A stretch of DNA of 64,000 nucleotides from Ktedonobacter racemifer DSM 44963 (GCF_000178855.1 NZ_ADVG01000002.1:744001-808000); one strand, 5' to 3'. Positions 42,944 to 51,721 are shown, counted from the stretch's first letter. Numbers and translations are program-made. Notes: a model not told the origin generated them from the sequence alone.

Positions 42944-43904
42944 TGCGGCCTCTCACTACCCAGAAGAATACACCTATGGCGAGCACCAGGGTAAGCGGAG
43001 CATCCAAAAAGAGCACGAAACGGTCCTTCAGGAAACCTGGCCAAAATACGAGTGGCAAGACGATGCCCAGCGCGGTATTAATACTTCCACTATTACAAAC
43101 TTCTTCGATACATGCCGCAGCTTCACCAGTACGCACGAGGCTGATGGCAACGACGGTGTTGGGCAATGATGTGGCGACAGCAAGCACAAGCAAGCCTGCG
43201 AGAACTGAGGGCATATGGACATCGGCAGTCATCGTTTGTCCTGACTGGACCATTACCAGGACCCCACCCAATGCAACGACCAGAGTAAAGATGATTTCAC
43301 TCCCTAGGCGAAGCATGGACCATGACGCTTCCCGTTTGGAATGATCATGAGGATGCAGAGATGTTCCTTCACCGCCACGTGGGCGCCTGATGAGGTGAAG
43401 CAGGAATGCGCCAAAGATGCCCAGTGTCCCCAGGGCAGCCAATAGAAGGGCAATGTGTGTGGTATGGATGGTGCTCAGGCTAGGTTCGCCTGGAAGCCAG
43501 GCGATGACCACGAATGAAAGGAGCGTAATCACAAAGGTATAACGGACAATCGTGCGGATATCTCGTTTCTCCTGTGTATTCAATGTCATCCCAGCACGTT
43601 CAGGAGTAAAGAAGGTGCAGAGACCGAGAATAATGGCAAGATTGTAAATATTCGAGCCAACGATGATGCCAATACCAACATCGTCATGACCAGCAAAAAT
43701 CGCGAGGGCGGAAGCAACATAATTTGGAATATTGGCTCCGAGAGCACTCAACAGGCTCAGCATACCAATCGAAAGATTGAATGCGACACATAACTCCTCT
43801 AGTTTGCGTGTAAACCGTGTGGATGCGGCGATCACGATGATGAGCGAAACGAAAAACAGCCCAAGAGCCACAGGCAAAGATGAAGAGATATTAAAAGGAA
43901 ACAT
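42873..43904 (-). CDS. Na+/Ca2+-exchanger-superfamily (CaCA) membrane protein, atypical
   Basis: A 343-aa protein with about ten helices in two inverted halves. Alpha-repeat 1 is LSALGANIPNYVASALAIF followed by GSNIYNLAIILG; alpha-repeat 2 is LAVATSLPNTVVAISLV followed by SINTALGIVLP. In typical exchangers each repeat has a Glu after the Pro (SxPE) that binds Na+/Ca2+. Here both positions are Asn (N61 and about N249). The acidic/His-rich central loop (LHPHDHSK) may be regulatory. The fold is clear, but the transported ion is probably not the standard pair. It lies close to the kdp genes. Confidence 0.8.
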   Translation of the reverse strand: MFPFNISSSLPVALGLFFVSLIIVIAASTRFTRKLEELCVAFNLSIGMLSLLSALGANIPNYVASALAIFAGHDDVGIGIIVGSNIYNLAIILGLCTFFTPERAGMTLNTQEKRDIRTIVRYTFVITLLSFVVIAWLPGEPSLSTIHTTHIALLLAALGTLGIFGAFLLHLIRRPRGGEGTSLHPHDHSKREASWSMLRLGSEIIFTLVVALGGVLVMVQSGQTMTADVHMPSVLAGLLVLAVATSLPNTVVAISLVRTGEAAACIEEVCNSGSINTALGIVLPLVFWPGFLKDRFVLFLDAPLTLVLAIGVFFWVVRGRISRIAGALLLVTYMAWVLLRLWM

Positions 43905-44524
43905 ATTGATAGTCCTGTTCTAAGCCAAGGTTTCGGCTCGTGCAGAGCAAAGCATTATTTTGCAGAAGCATCATATCAACGGCGACAGGACGTTTCCACT
44001 TCGTGTGTCAAGTGATGGACTCTAATTTTCCACAAAGAAAAGCACCGAGAGCGATCAGGTTGCTGCGCCTTTGTGCATCCATCACATGGTGATGAAATGT
44101 ACAAAGACACCGTAACCGACCAGACTTCCCGGTGCTTTCCAGAAATACATAAATATAGATTGTGGCAATAAGTATAGCATGATGAGGCTGTGAAGACAAG
44201 GAAGTAGACAGTCTTTGACACAATGCCAGATTGCATTTTCGAGAAGCATGAACTATACTATGAAGCAATAGGCAGAAGCATATACCTACACGAGCTTTTT
44301 GCCTGGAGAAAGGTGTACCGGGAAGGCTGGTCGGTTTTCAGATGTCTTTGTGTCTTGAAAAGGCAGAAAAGAAGGGACTCCGAAAGATGACCGGTTCTGG
44401 TACATTTCCCCCATTCCGAGAGATGACCACATCGCACACAATCGCGGTGCCCCTTGTTTCCCTTCCAAAGCGTTTCTTCAATATCTTTTTTGCCTCTTCT
44501 TCACTCTTCCAAAGGAGAAAGAGC
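43905..44524. other. Intergenic region without a recognisable gene
   Basis: About 620 bases, AT-rich. Only short shadow frames without ribosome sites or similarity were found. It must contain the promoter of the exchanger gene and of the 27-aa peptide gene. Confidence 0.45.
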
Positions 44525-44608
44525 ATGCTTGATCTACTGGTTGTGGCTGTCGTTATCGGAGCGTTCTCGATCTTGATAAGCTTTGTCAAAGCTTGTGATC
44601 GTTTGTAG
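44525..44608 (+). CDS. 27-aa single-helix membrane peptide (copy 2)
   Basis: ATG 44525 has AAAGGAGAAAG upstream. The peptide begins MLDL, has one hydrophobic helix and ends KACDRL. It matches the 27-aa peptide before kdpF (37318) at 15 of 27 positions and has exactly the same length. It is followed 51 bp later by a 64-aa membrane protein gene whose leader repeats AAGGAGAAAGAGCA. No kdp gene adjoins it here. It may be a remnant of a moved kdp operon or an independent regulator. Confidence 0.72.
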   Translation: MLDLLVVAVVIGAFSILISFVKACDRL

Positions 44609-44659
44609 CAAACACCACAGTGGACAACTCATGTTTTCACAAGGAGAAAGAGCACGGCT

Positions 44660-44854
44660 ATGCGTCGATTTTTCGCACCATCTCTCAGTTTGCTTTTCGG
44701 CCTCTATTGTATTGGTTGGAGCATTGTTGCTTCATCCTCGCCCACCTCGATGCGCGTTGGCGGAGCCTTCTTTGGCGTCCTTTTGCTCGCGCTGGCTTTC
44801 GTTTACCTGCGCATTATTCTTCCCCAAGAGCAAAGGGAAAACCACGCTCCCTAA
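44660..44854 (+). CDS. 64-aa membrane protein of unknown function
   Basis: Two predicted helices, ~8-27 (SLLFGLYCIGWSIVAS) and ~33-53 (GGAFFGVLLLALAFVYLRII), with a charged tail. The ribosome site AAGGAG is 14 nt upstream of ATG 44660. It follows the 27-aa peptide and is closed by a 17-bp hairpin, so the two form a micro-operon. It was not recognised as KdpF, being twice as long and lacking the PExF ending. Confidence 0.6.
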   Translation: MRRFFAPSLSLLFGLYCIGWSIVASSSPTSMRVGGAFFGVLLLALAFVYLRIILPQEQRENHAP

Positions 44855-44911
44855 TCGGGTGAGATACTCTTCTTTTCTTCGTGGCTAGTTGTAGAGTCCC
44901 AACAAGCACCC

Positions 44912-44962
44912 AACCAGGTTCTCTGGCCGAGAACGTTGATCCTCAGGCCAGAGAACTTGGTT
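44912..44962 (+). terminator. Long hairpin after the micro-operon
   Basis: Arms 44912-44928 and 44946-44962 pair over 17 bp with one wobble and a 17-nt loop, about 60 bp after the 64-aa protein gene. Confidence 0.6.
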
Positions 44963-45198
44963 ATTACGCACGCATTATCCATTGATACCAAGCTCTCTTC
45001 CACCCAGGAAGCCGCTCTAGTATGGAGCATGGGAAGTGCGGATGAGCCATTTGAGGGTCTTGCTCACTTTCGGTGGAGAGGAGTACTCCGTTTTTATCGA
45101 ACCGGCCCGTAAAACCCCTGGCTTGAGCCATGAGGATACAAGGGCCGTTCCGTTTGGGAGTGGCTTGGGTGGTTGGGGCAACAAAGGAATGCAAGGAT

Positions 45199-45227
45199 TT
45201 GACAGAAAAGCGAGGCTTCTGTATACT
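45199..45227 (+). promoter_or_regulatory. Promoter of tnpB copy 3
   Basis: TTGACA at 45199-45204 and TATACT at 45222-45227 with a 17-bp spacer. The tnpB ATG is 80 nt further on, with GAGAGGAGGGG upstream. Confidence 0.65.
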
Positions 45228-45307
45228 GATTCTTGAAAACATGTTCTATACCTGTAACAAGGTCTCAGCACCGAAGTGAGCAGAAATGCCGTGAGAGGAG
45301 GGGAGAC

Positions 45308-46678
45308 ATGGAAGACGCGAAGGAGACACCAGGATCACAGCCAGATGAGATAGCGTTGCCTGAACGCCTCAAAGCCTATGTCTATCGCTTGTACCCCACT
45401 CGCAAACAAGAAAGCACTCTTCTGTGGACCCTTCGGCGCTGTAAAGAATTGTACAATGCGAGTCTGGAAGAACGCACCGCCGCCTATAAGATGGCAGGCA
45501 TCTCGGTCTCCTATGGTATGCAAGCCGATCAATTGCCTCAGGTCAAAGAAGTGCGACCCGAGTATCAGGAGATCTATTCGCAGGTGCAACAGGATGTACT
45601 GAGACGCCTCGACAAAGCCATGAAAGCCTTCTTTCGTCGTGTCGCTGAGGGTCAAATTCCAGGATACCCGAGGTACAAATCCGCCACCCGCTATCATTCC
45701 TTCACCTATCCGCAGAGCGGCTACCAGATCCTTGGCGCTCTCACCTCTCATGACAAAAAGGGGAAGAAAACCTGTCGGCTGAAGCTTTCGAAGATTGGGC
45801 ATCTCAAGATGCTGATGCATCGACCCATCAAAGGCAGCATCAAAGCCTGCACGATCAAACGCGATGGAGATCAATGGTATGCCGTCTTCAGCGTGGAGCA
45901 GGCCGTCAGTGCAACGCTGGTGCATCTCTCCAACAAGACGGTGGGGGTTGATGTGGGCATCACCTCCTATGCTACCCTCTCTACGGGGGAGCAGATCGCC
46001 AACCCTCGCATCTACCGTTCCACCGAGCAGCAGATCAAAGAGGCCTATCGTAGGCTCTCTCGGCGCAAGCGAGGCAGTCATCGACGCAGCCGGGCCAAGC
46101 GGGCGTTGACACGACTCTATCGCAAGGTGCGCCATCGTCGACAGGACTTCCTGCACCAAACGTCTCACCGCCTGGTCAATCAGTATGGGATCCTGGTGTT
46201 TGAGGCATTGCAGATCCCCAATATGACGGCAAGACCCAAGCCCAAGAAGGAGGAGGCCCCTACAACGACAGAGGGAAGCGAAGGTGGCGCGACAGCAGGG
46301 GCGGCGACGCACTATCTGCCCAATGGAGCGGCTGCCAAGAGCGGCCTGAACAAAAGTATCCTTGACGCGGCCTGGGGCCGTTTCATCACGCTGTGTGCCT
46401 GCAAAGCGGAAGAGGCTGGCGGCATGGTGGTGAAGGTGGCGCCCCAGCAGACGAGCCAGAAATGTAGTGGCTGCGGGGTTCTGGTCCCCAAGGATCTCTC
46501 GGTGCGATGGCATTCCTGCCCCACGTGTGGGACCGAGCTGGATCGCGATGAAAATGCCGCGCGAAACATTCTGCGCCGCTATGAGCTGCAAGGAGCCATT
46601 CCTGATCGCAAGAAAGGCAACCCCACCAGGAAGGTGGGTCGGGGCGGGAAGCGTCCCACAGCAACTGGTGTCCTCTGA
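45308..46678 (+). CDS. tnpB: TnpB RNA-guided endonuclease, copy 3
   Basis: A 456-aa intact protein. The RuvC triad is present: Asp in VGVDVGITSYATL near residue 214, Glu in LVFEALQIPNM near 298, and Asp in LDRDENAARNILRR near 413. The zinc ribbon is CSGCGVLVP...CPTCG. A Ser/Thr/Ala-rich insert (around residues 305-345) separates the Glu from the zinc ribbon. ATG 45308 has GAGGAGGGG upstream and is better than the frame start 45233. The guide RNA should overlap the 3' end and the right-end hairpin at about 46702. Confidence 0.9.
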   Translation: MEDAKETPGSQPDEIALPERLKAYVYRLYPTRKQESTLLWTLRRCKELYNASLEERTAAYKMAGISVSYGMQADQLPQVKEVRPEYQEIYSQVQQDVLRRLDKAMKAFFRRVAEGQIPGYPRYKSATRYHSFTYPQSGYQILGALTSHDKKGKKTCRLKLSKIGHLKMLMHRPIKGSIKACTIKRDGDQWYAVFSVEQAVSATLVHLSNKTVGVDVGITSYATLSTGEQIANPRIYRSTEQQIKEAYRRLSRRKRGSHRRSRAKRALTRLYRKVRHRRQDFLHQTSHRLVNQYGILVFEALQIPNMTARPKPKKEEAPTTTEGSEGGATAGAATHYLPNGAAAKSGLNKSILDAAWGRFITLCACKAEEAGGMVVKVAPQQTSQKCSGCGVLVPKDLSVRWHSCPTCGTELDRDENAARNILRRYELQGAIPDRKKGNPTRKVGRGGKRPTATGVL

Positions 46679-46732
46679 GGAGGGCGCTGGCCACTGTCGA
46701 AGCCCCCGCCTTTAGGCGTGGGGTACTTCACC

Positions 46733-46905
46733 CAATAGGACTGTGCACAGACATTAAGCGTCATAAGGCAAGGTCCCATCAGGGTGCGTAGTGGATCGTT
46801 GCCGCTTAACGCACCATCTCCCAGCAGGCACTCGATGTGTCGTACCGCGCGGCGTAAAAATATGGTATTATATGTCTTGAAAAAAATGCTTGAAAAATAA
46901 TTTCG
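46733..46905. promoter_or_regulatory. Spacer with probable promoter of the DUF2254 gene
   Basis: The AT-rich stretch 46855-46900 includes TATGGTATTATATG, a plausible -10 region. No Shine-Dalgarno precedes ATG 46906, so the transcript may have an unusual or very short leader. Confidence 0.35.
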
Positions 46906-48318
46906 ATGGAGTGCCGGGAAGTCTGGTCGGCTATCGGCGCTCTCTGTTTGTTGTGGGTTGTGGGAGCGTCTATCCTTCTCTGGCTGGTAGCCAGCTTTAG
47001 CGAGGTCTCCATGTTTGATGAGGTCAAAAAGACGCTTGATGACTCCATGCGTGCGCTACTGAACTCATTCTGGTTCGTTCCCGCGCTTGTCTCGTTGTTT
47101 GGTCCGTTTCTGGCAATCTTTCTCCTGATGGTTGACCACACTTTTCAGGTCAAAAACGTGCCTCTGCTCTTCAGTGGTGGGTCAGCCGAAGCCAGCACGA
47201 TTCTCTCGATTATTGCGGGTTCGCTCATCACGGTCGCGGGCCTCACCTTCTCCATCACCATCGTCGTCCTGCAACTGCTCTCCAGTCAGTATACACCACG
47301 CGCGCTGCGTAGCTTCCTTCAGGACCGCGTGACGCAGGTGGTTGCAGGGGGCTTCTTCGCCATTTTCGCCTACTCACTGATTGTGCTTATGACCGTGCGC
47401 GACCCCGCGCCTTTTGATCCCGGCTTTCTTCCCACGGTCAGCATCACCGTCGGGATCAATCTGGGTTTCCTCGGTCTAGCTCTGCTGCTGATCTTTATTC
47501 ACCATACCGGGCAGATCATCCAGGTATCGGATATCGCCGCGCGCATCGCCACACAGACGATGGAGGCCATTGATGCGCCGTCCCCCACCTGGTCGCATGA
47601 GCTGCACAAGGACGAAGTCTTCTCCCTCATCCAGACCTGGCATACAAGCGAGAAACCAGCCCAGTTGCGCGCACCCCTTGCCGGTTACATTCAGCGCATC
47701 TCGATCACGCACCTGCTCCAGGATATCGAGTTCCTTCGGCTCCAGGTCCACCTGCTCGTCAGCCCCGGCGATTTCGTGACAGAGGAGACGGTCATCGCGC
47801 ATATCTGGCCCGCGCACGCCGTCGATGAGGCCTTCCGGAAAACGCTGCTGCACTGTATCTACATCGAGCGCGAGCGCGACATTGCCCAGGATATCCGCTT
47901 CGGCGTTCGCCAACTCGCAGATATCGCTCTGCGTGCGCTCTCACCCGCAGTCAACGACCCGACAACCGGTATTCTCTGCATTAAGTATCTGCAAGCCGTG
48001 CTTGAACGCCTGGTACGCCGTCAATCGCAGCCGGACACCTATTACTTCAACAATCGGGCAGGCATACTGAAAATCCGACAGCCTTCCTTCGAGGAGTACC
48101 TGGCAGTCTTCGCCGAGATCAAGCACTACACCGGCGGCAACCAGCGCGTCGAGATCGTCCTGGCGAACGCGCTCAATGCTATTCACGATGTCGCAACCCG
48201 ACTCCGCAATGAGGAGGATAGCGATCTCCTGGCGGCTTTCATCGCCGATTTTGCCCCCACTGGCAGCGCTCTCGAATCTCAGCCGGCAACGAGCGATCTG
48301 CCTTGCACTCTCCTCTGA
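46906..48318 (+). CDS. DUF2254-family membrane protein
   Basis: A 470-aa protein. Four helices lie in the first ~220 residues, with the family core LSIIAGSLITVAGLTFSITI, VVLQLLSSQYTPRALRSFLQ and RVTQVVAGGFFAIFAYSLIV. A large cytosolic domain follows with ALSPAVNDPTTGILCIKYLQ, a segment conserved in DUF2254. The function of the family is unknown. ATG 46906 gives a first helix in the expected place but has no clear ribosome site, so the start is uncertain. A weak hairpin (48344-48399) follows. Confidence 0.82.
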   Translation: MECREVWSAIGALCLLWVVGASILLWLVASFSEVSMFDEVKKTLDDSMRALLNSFWFVPALVSLFGPFLAIFLLMVDHTFQVKNVPLLFSGGSAEASTILSIIAGSLITVAGLTFSITIVVLQLLSSQYTPRALRSFLQDRVTQVVAGGFFAIFAYSLIVLMTVRDPAPFDPGFLPTVSITVGINLGFLGLALLLIFIHHTGQIIQVSDIAARIATQTMEAIDAPSPTWSHELHKDEVFSLIQTWHTSEKPAQLRAPLAGYIQRISITHLLQDIEFLRLQVHLLVSPGDFVTEETVIAHIWPAHAVDEAFRKTLLHCIYIERERDIAQDIRFGVRQLADIALRALSPAVNDPTTGILCIKYLQAVLERLVRRQSQPDTYYFNNRAGILKIRQPSFEEYLAVFAEIKHYTGGNQRVEIVLANALNAIHDVATRLRNEEDSDLLAAFIADFAPTGSALESQPATSDLPCTLL

Positions 48319-48343
48319 AAAGCAAGAAGGCTACATGTAACTC

Positions 48344-48399
48344 GCCAGCAAAGTTTGCCGGATTGACTGATAGAATCGATTGAGGCAAACCTTGTTGGC
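48344..48399. terminator. Imperfect hairpin after the DUF2254 gene
   Basis: Arms 48344-48359 and 48384-48399 pair over 16 positions with two mismatches and a 24-nt loop. Confidence 0.45.
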
Positions 48400-48566
48400 A
48401 ATCAGCACAGTGAGAATAACTGATTGAGCCTGAGTGGTAAGTGTTGCCCTATGCGGAGATGGGTGACAAGCGCAACCTTGGCGTCTCCCACGTCTTATAT
48501 TCGTATCAATGAGGCACTTGCCTTGCAGGATGATAGTGATGATCGTTGTGGAGGTGAGGTAGAAGG

Positions 48567-48610
48567 TGGGCCAGTATAGGATTGTTTTCCTCGTGGTGTA
48601 TGCTGGCCCA
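48567..48610 (-). terminator. Hairpin after the TPR/membrane gene
   Basis: TGGGCCAGTAT pairs with ATGCTGGCCCA (one mismatch), about 14 nt beyond the stop of the minus-strand gene ending at 48624. Confidence 0.55.
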
Positions 48611-48623
48611 TCTGTGTGGTTGG

Positions 48624-50513
48624 CTAGAATTCGTTGAGTCGTGTGTAAATGCCCCAGGCGGCGCAGAGACCGATGAGGGGGTAGAGTATAGCGCTGAGCG
48701 AGGTGTAGATGTTCAGGGTGTTCTGGGTGCTACTGAGTGTGATATTGTAGTGATCGTAGTTGGCTTTGCTCAGAGCAGTAACGGCGTCTGAGAAGGTGCC
48801 GAAGGCAGCGTTGGATGGTCCGGTGCTGATGACCTCAGCGTTATGGATATGCTGTGGATCGCTGCCGTTGTTGGCGGCTGCGCGGATCTGTCTGTCGATG
48901 GTAATGTATTTGTTCCAGCTAGAATGGATATCGGAGAGAGGTTGGATCTCTTCATTCCAGGTCTGGTTGTTCTGGGCGTTGGCGATTAGCTGTTGTACCT
49001 GCTGGATGTTGGTGCCCCAGTCAGCGGCCCAGTGGTCTGCACCACTCGCTGTGGTCGTATCGTTGAAGGTCAGCGCGATCAGCCAGCGAGACTCATCAGC
49101 GTTGGCATCGGTGCCGTAGCGTTTCAGTTTTGCTGCGTAGTAGACACTGTCGTAATCGTCTTTGACTAGTTGCCGATAGGCCCCGTCCTGACTGGCAGTA
49201 TGTGTGCCTGGGAGTCCGGTGAAATTGAGCAGGGTACCAATGATCATAAGACTGAAGATCAGTCCGACGAGTAGCGACAGGCTGAGCCCGACATTGATCA
49301 CACGGTGAGTGACCGCCGCCATACGCCAGGTAGAGATGAGCAGCCAGCCTACGAAGATAATACTGAGCAGTATGGCGCCGATAAGTGCGGTGTTTAAAAA
49401 TGATATTACATCATTGTAGCCACCACCAGTACTGGTTGTCCCTTGCAGGTGGGTATAGTTGATATCGCTCAAACAGTCGATATTGTCTGCAATGCCGCCG
49501 TTGACCCAGGTGTTGGGTTGCGCCAGGTGCTGGTCGATACCAATGTGGCAGGCTGGCAGCGTTGACCTATCTTCAACGATACTCGGTTGGCGTTGAATCC
49601 TGGTGTGCAGGACACTGCTGGCTGCCAGGTAGGCCTGGTAAGCATTACGGAGATGACTATCCTGCGCATTAGCCGTGTTGCTAGCCTGGTCAAACTCGTG
49701 CTGCATGACAGTCAGGTGCCCGACATATTCCTCCATGCCAGCAGTAATGCGCTCCACAGCAGTACGCTCGCCAGGGTAGGTAACGTTGTGGGCAGCATTG
49801 AACAATTGTTGATTAGCCAGGATAATTTCAGCATCGATATTGAGCTGATCACAGTCATGGACGCGCCTGGGTCCTACATTTTTGCTGCCACTGGCAGTAA
49901 CGACACTGTACGCTTCTATCTGGGTCAGCGGAGCAGTCGCAATGTAGTCAGCCGCCGCAGCATACTTCTCCTGCGCCTCCAGTAAGCGTCCGGTGTACCA
50001 GGCAACCTTCCAGTTACCAGGAGCCATACGCTGTACCTTCGTAACTTCAGCCAGAGCCATGCCAAATTCGCTGGTATCGATATACACTTCAGCGAGCCGG
50101 AGATGGGCGTCGACACTGTTGGGGTTAATCTTTGCGGCCTGTTTGTAAAAACTTTCCGCGCTAACGTAGTTGCCTCCACGTAGCGCCTGGTCACCAAAAC
50201 GCAGGTGGTCGATCGCCTTATCACCCTCATCTAAGACCGCCTCACCGCGAAAGCCCAACTTGCCAGTCGTCGTCATAATCCCTGGCACAAAGAGATTCGA
50301 GCTCACAGGTACGCCTAGCGTGCCACCCACAATCTGACGCAGAACTCCAGCCAGCTGATCGCTCAATTGTTCCGCACTATGAAAACGTTGCGCAGGTTTG
50401 CTGTGCGTCCCCTTGGCCAGCAGACGATAGAGCGCAGGATAATCGCGAAAAGCCTTGTAGTATTCGGAGGATGGCATGCCAAAGATCGGATTTGCCAGGT
50501 CCATCTGCGTCAT
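48624..50513 (-). CDS. C-terminal part of a PknG-like protein: kinase tail, TPRs and membrane segment
   Basis: A 629-aa frame. Residues ~1-55 are the end of a kinase domain of the PknG type (ALYRLLAKGTHSKPAQRFHS, EQLSDQLAGVLRQIVGGT). TPR repeats follow (~80-200; SAESFYKQAAKINPNSVDAH). The remainder has helices near 380-400, 410-440 and close to the C-terminus, flanking a large external segment, which is not in mycobacterial PknG. Its ATG overlaps the stop of the kinase N-lobe frame (ATGA). The ~130 residues holding the catalytic HRD and DFG-type motifs are missing between the two frames, so the original single gene has suffered a deletion. Confidence 0.72.
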   Translation of the reverse strand: MTQMDLANPIFGMPSSEYYKAFRDYPALYRLLAKGTHSKPAQRFHSAEQLSDQLAGVLRQIVGGTLGVPVSSNLFVPGIMTTTGKLGFRGEAVLDEGDKAIDHLRFGDQALRGGNYVSAESFYKQAAKINPNSVDAHLRLAEVYIDTSEFGMALAEVTKVQRMAPGNWKVAWYTGRLLEAQEKYAAAADYIATAPLTQIEAYSVVTASGSKNVGPRRVHDCDQLNIDAEIILANQQLFNAAHNVTYPGERTAVERITAGMEEYVGHLTVMQHEFDQASNTANAQDSHLRNAYQAYLAASSVLHTRIQRQPSIVEDRSTLPACHIGIDQHLAQPNTWVNGGIADNIDCLSDINYTHLQGTTSTGGGYNDVISFLNTALIGAILLSIIFVGWLLISTWRMAAVTHRVINVGLSLSLLVGLIFSLMIIGTLLNFTGLPGTHTASQDGAYRQLVKDDYDSVYYAAKLKRYGTDANADESRWLIALTFNDTTTASGADHWAADWGTNIQQVQQLIANAQNNQTWNEEIQPLSDIHSSWNKYITIDRQIRAAANNGSDPQHIHNAEVISTGPSNAAFGTFSDAVTALSKANYDHYNITLSSTQNTLNIYTSLSAILYPLIGLCAAWGIYTRLNEF

Positions 50514-51172
50514 GAGATATGCAAGCGTATCGAGACAATATTGGCATGCTTGATCGCAGCCAGGAACTCGCGCTCTTTCACACTCTGAGCCACCATATCA
50601 GGATCATCATCGCTCAGCAGCGCCTTAATCACCACCTGGCGTTTCAAGACCTGGTCATACGCCAGGTAGACCGCACCCATACCGCCCGCCCCAATGACAC
50701 GGATAATCTCATATTTATTATTAAGTATATTTCCCACCTGTAAGGTAGATGGTGGGCTTGCAACCGAGGTAGAGTTGCTCAAAGTAGTCGGTCCCGTAAC
50801 ACCTACATAACTAAAGCCACAACGATTACAAAACTTAACGCCCGGTATGCGTGGACCGTGACATTGGGGACACTGCTGAGCTGTCGGCGTGCTGGTAGGA
50901 TTAACAACAGCACTATTCGTAGTTGCAGTTACAACCATGCCACACTGCTCGCAGATATCATCGCCTGGTTGTAGAGCACTGTGACAGTTAGGGCAGACAG
51001 CAGGAGTTGTCGCAGTAATCACGGCAGATGGAATGGCTGCAGGTAGCCGCATTGAAGCGGAGGCAGCAGTAAAAGTCGGAGCAGCCAGTGCACTATCAAG
51101 GACAGCGCCACAATTTTCGCAGATATCGTCACTGGCACCGACCGGTTGATGGCAATTAGGACAGTTGCGCAT
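50510..51172 (-). CDS. N-terminal part of a PknG-like protein: three zinc ribbons plus kinase N-lobe
   Basis: A 220-aa frame. Three Cys4 zinc ribbons come first (CPNCHQ...CENCG; CPNCHS...CEQCG; CPQCHG...CNRCG) where mycobacterial PknG has rubredoxin. Then comes a Ser/Thr kinase N-lobe: Gly loop IRVIGAGGMGAVYLAYD, Lys in VVIKALLS, and EREFLAAIKHANIVSI. The frame then ends at RLHIS-stop, exactly where the catalytic lobe should begin. ATP could bind, but phosphotransfer cannot occur. ATG 51172 has GAGGAG upstream. It is translationally linked (ATGA) to the downstream TPR frame. Confidence 0.75.
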   Translation of the reverse strand: MRNCPNCHQPVGASDDICENCGAVLDSALAAPTFTAASASMRLPAAIPSAVITATTPAVCPNCHSALQPGDDICEQCGMVVTATTNSAVVNPTSTPTAQQCPQCHGPRIPGVKFCNRCGFSYVGVTGPTTLSNSTSVASPPSTLQVGNILNNKYEIIRVIGAGGMGAVYLAYDQVLKRQVVIKALLSDDDPDMVAQSVKEREFLAAIKHANIVSIRLHIS

Positions 51173-51721
51173 AGAAATCTCCTCATGAGACATTCCGAAA
51201 GCAGATATTGCTGGCCAACTCTCCTCGCCGCTCCGCGGCTCGCTTTTTCTGATATGTGATGGCCGCTCAACCTGCCACCACACAAATGATGTGAAGCGCC
51301 GAAGGCGCTGAAAAGTCGAGAGAAAAGGTTTGCCAGCAATATCGAAAGCAGAGAGTCTTCTGTGTACTCCACACCTCTCCACGTGGGGGCAGGCAGAGCA
51401 GGAATGGGAAAGGATTCACCTCCAAAACACTACGCCACCAACTTGAGAAAAAGCAAGAGCTACACATAAAGATTCGCTCAAGAATGGACATATTCGTTAA
51501 AGAGGGAGCTTTTCTTCTGAATGCTACCATAACAGACCCTTTCCTTGAGCACTTTTTGAAGGCTTCTCCCTCTCCTCTTACACCCCTTTGATATCTCCAA
51601 AGCTAGACTATATAGAGAACAATAAACGAGCGTGCTTACACTCGTATCCGTCTTTAACCAGCTATCACCAGCGTTCACGCATCCTTGCCCTGAACGTTAG
51701 CAACATCAAGCGAGGATTTTT
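51173..51721. other. Intergenic region with a 12-bp inverted repeat and tag-like GC palindrome
   Basis: GATATTGCTGGC (51204-51215) is the exact complement of 51332-51343. Between them is AGCGCCGAAGGCGCT (51295-51309), which resembles the tag beside the long hairpins, followed by GAAAAGTC as in copy D (GAGAAGTC). It looks like a degenerate or expanded member of that family. The rest, up to kdpC of locus 2, shows no gene. Confidence 0.55.

Larger units (their letters stand above)
45115..46732 (+). mobile_element. IS200/IS605-type element with tnpB only (copy 3)
   Basis: The left subterminal hairpin CCCCTGGCTTGAGCCATGAGG is at 45115-45135. The right end is GCCCCCGCCTTTAGGCGTGG followed by GGTACTTCAC (46702-46732), like copy 1. 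Promoter boxes TTGACA and TATACT lie inside. No tnpA is present. Outer limits are approximate. Confidence 0.68.

Noticed and set aside
43976..44268. Two overlapping 86-aa minus-strand frames
   Set aside because: No ribosome site, odd Cys/His-rich composition in two frames of the same DNA, and no conserved features.
45335..46591. A 418-aa open frame on the minus strand
   Set aside because: It is a full shadow of tnpB copy 3, with no ribosome site and no recognisable domain; the plus-strand frame carries the RuvC and zinc motifs.
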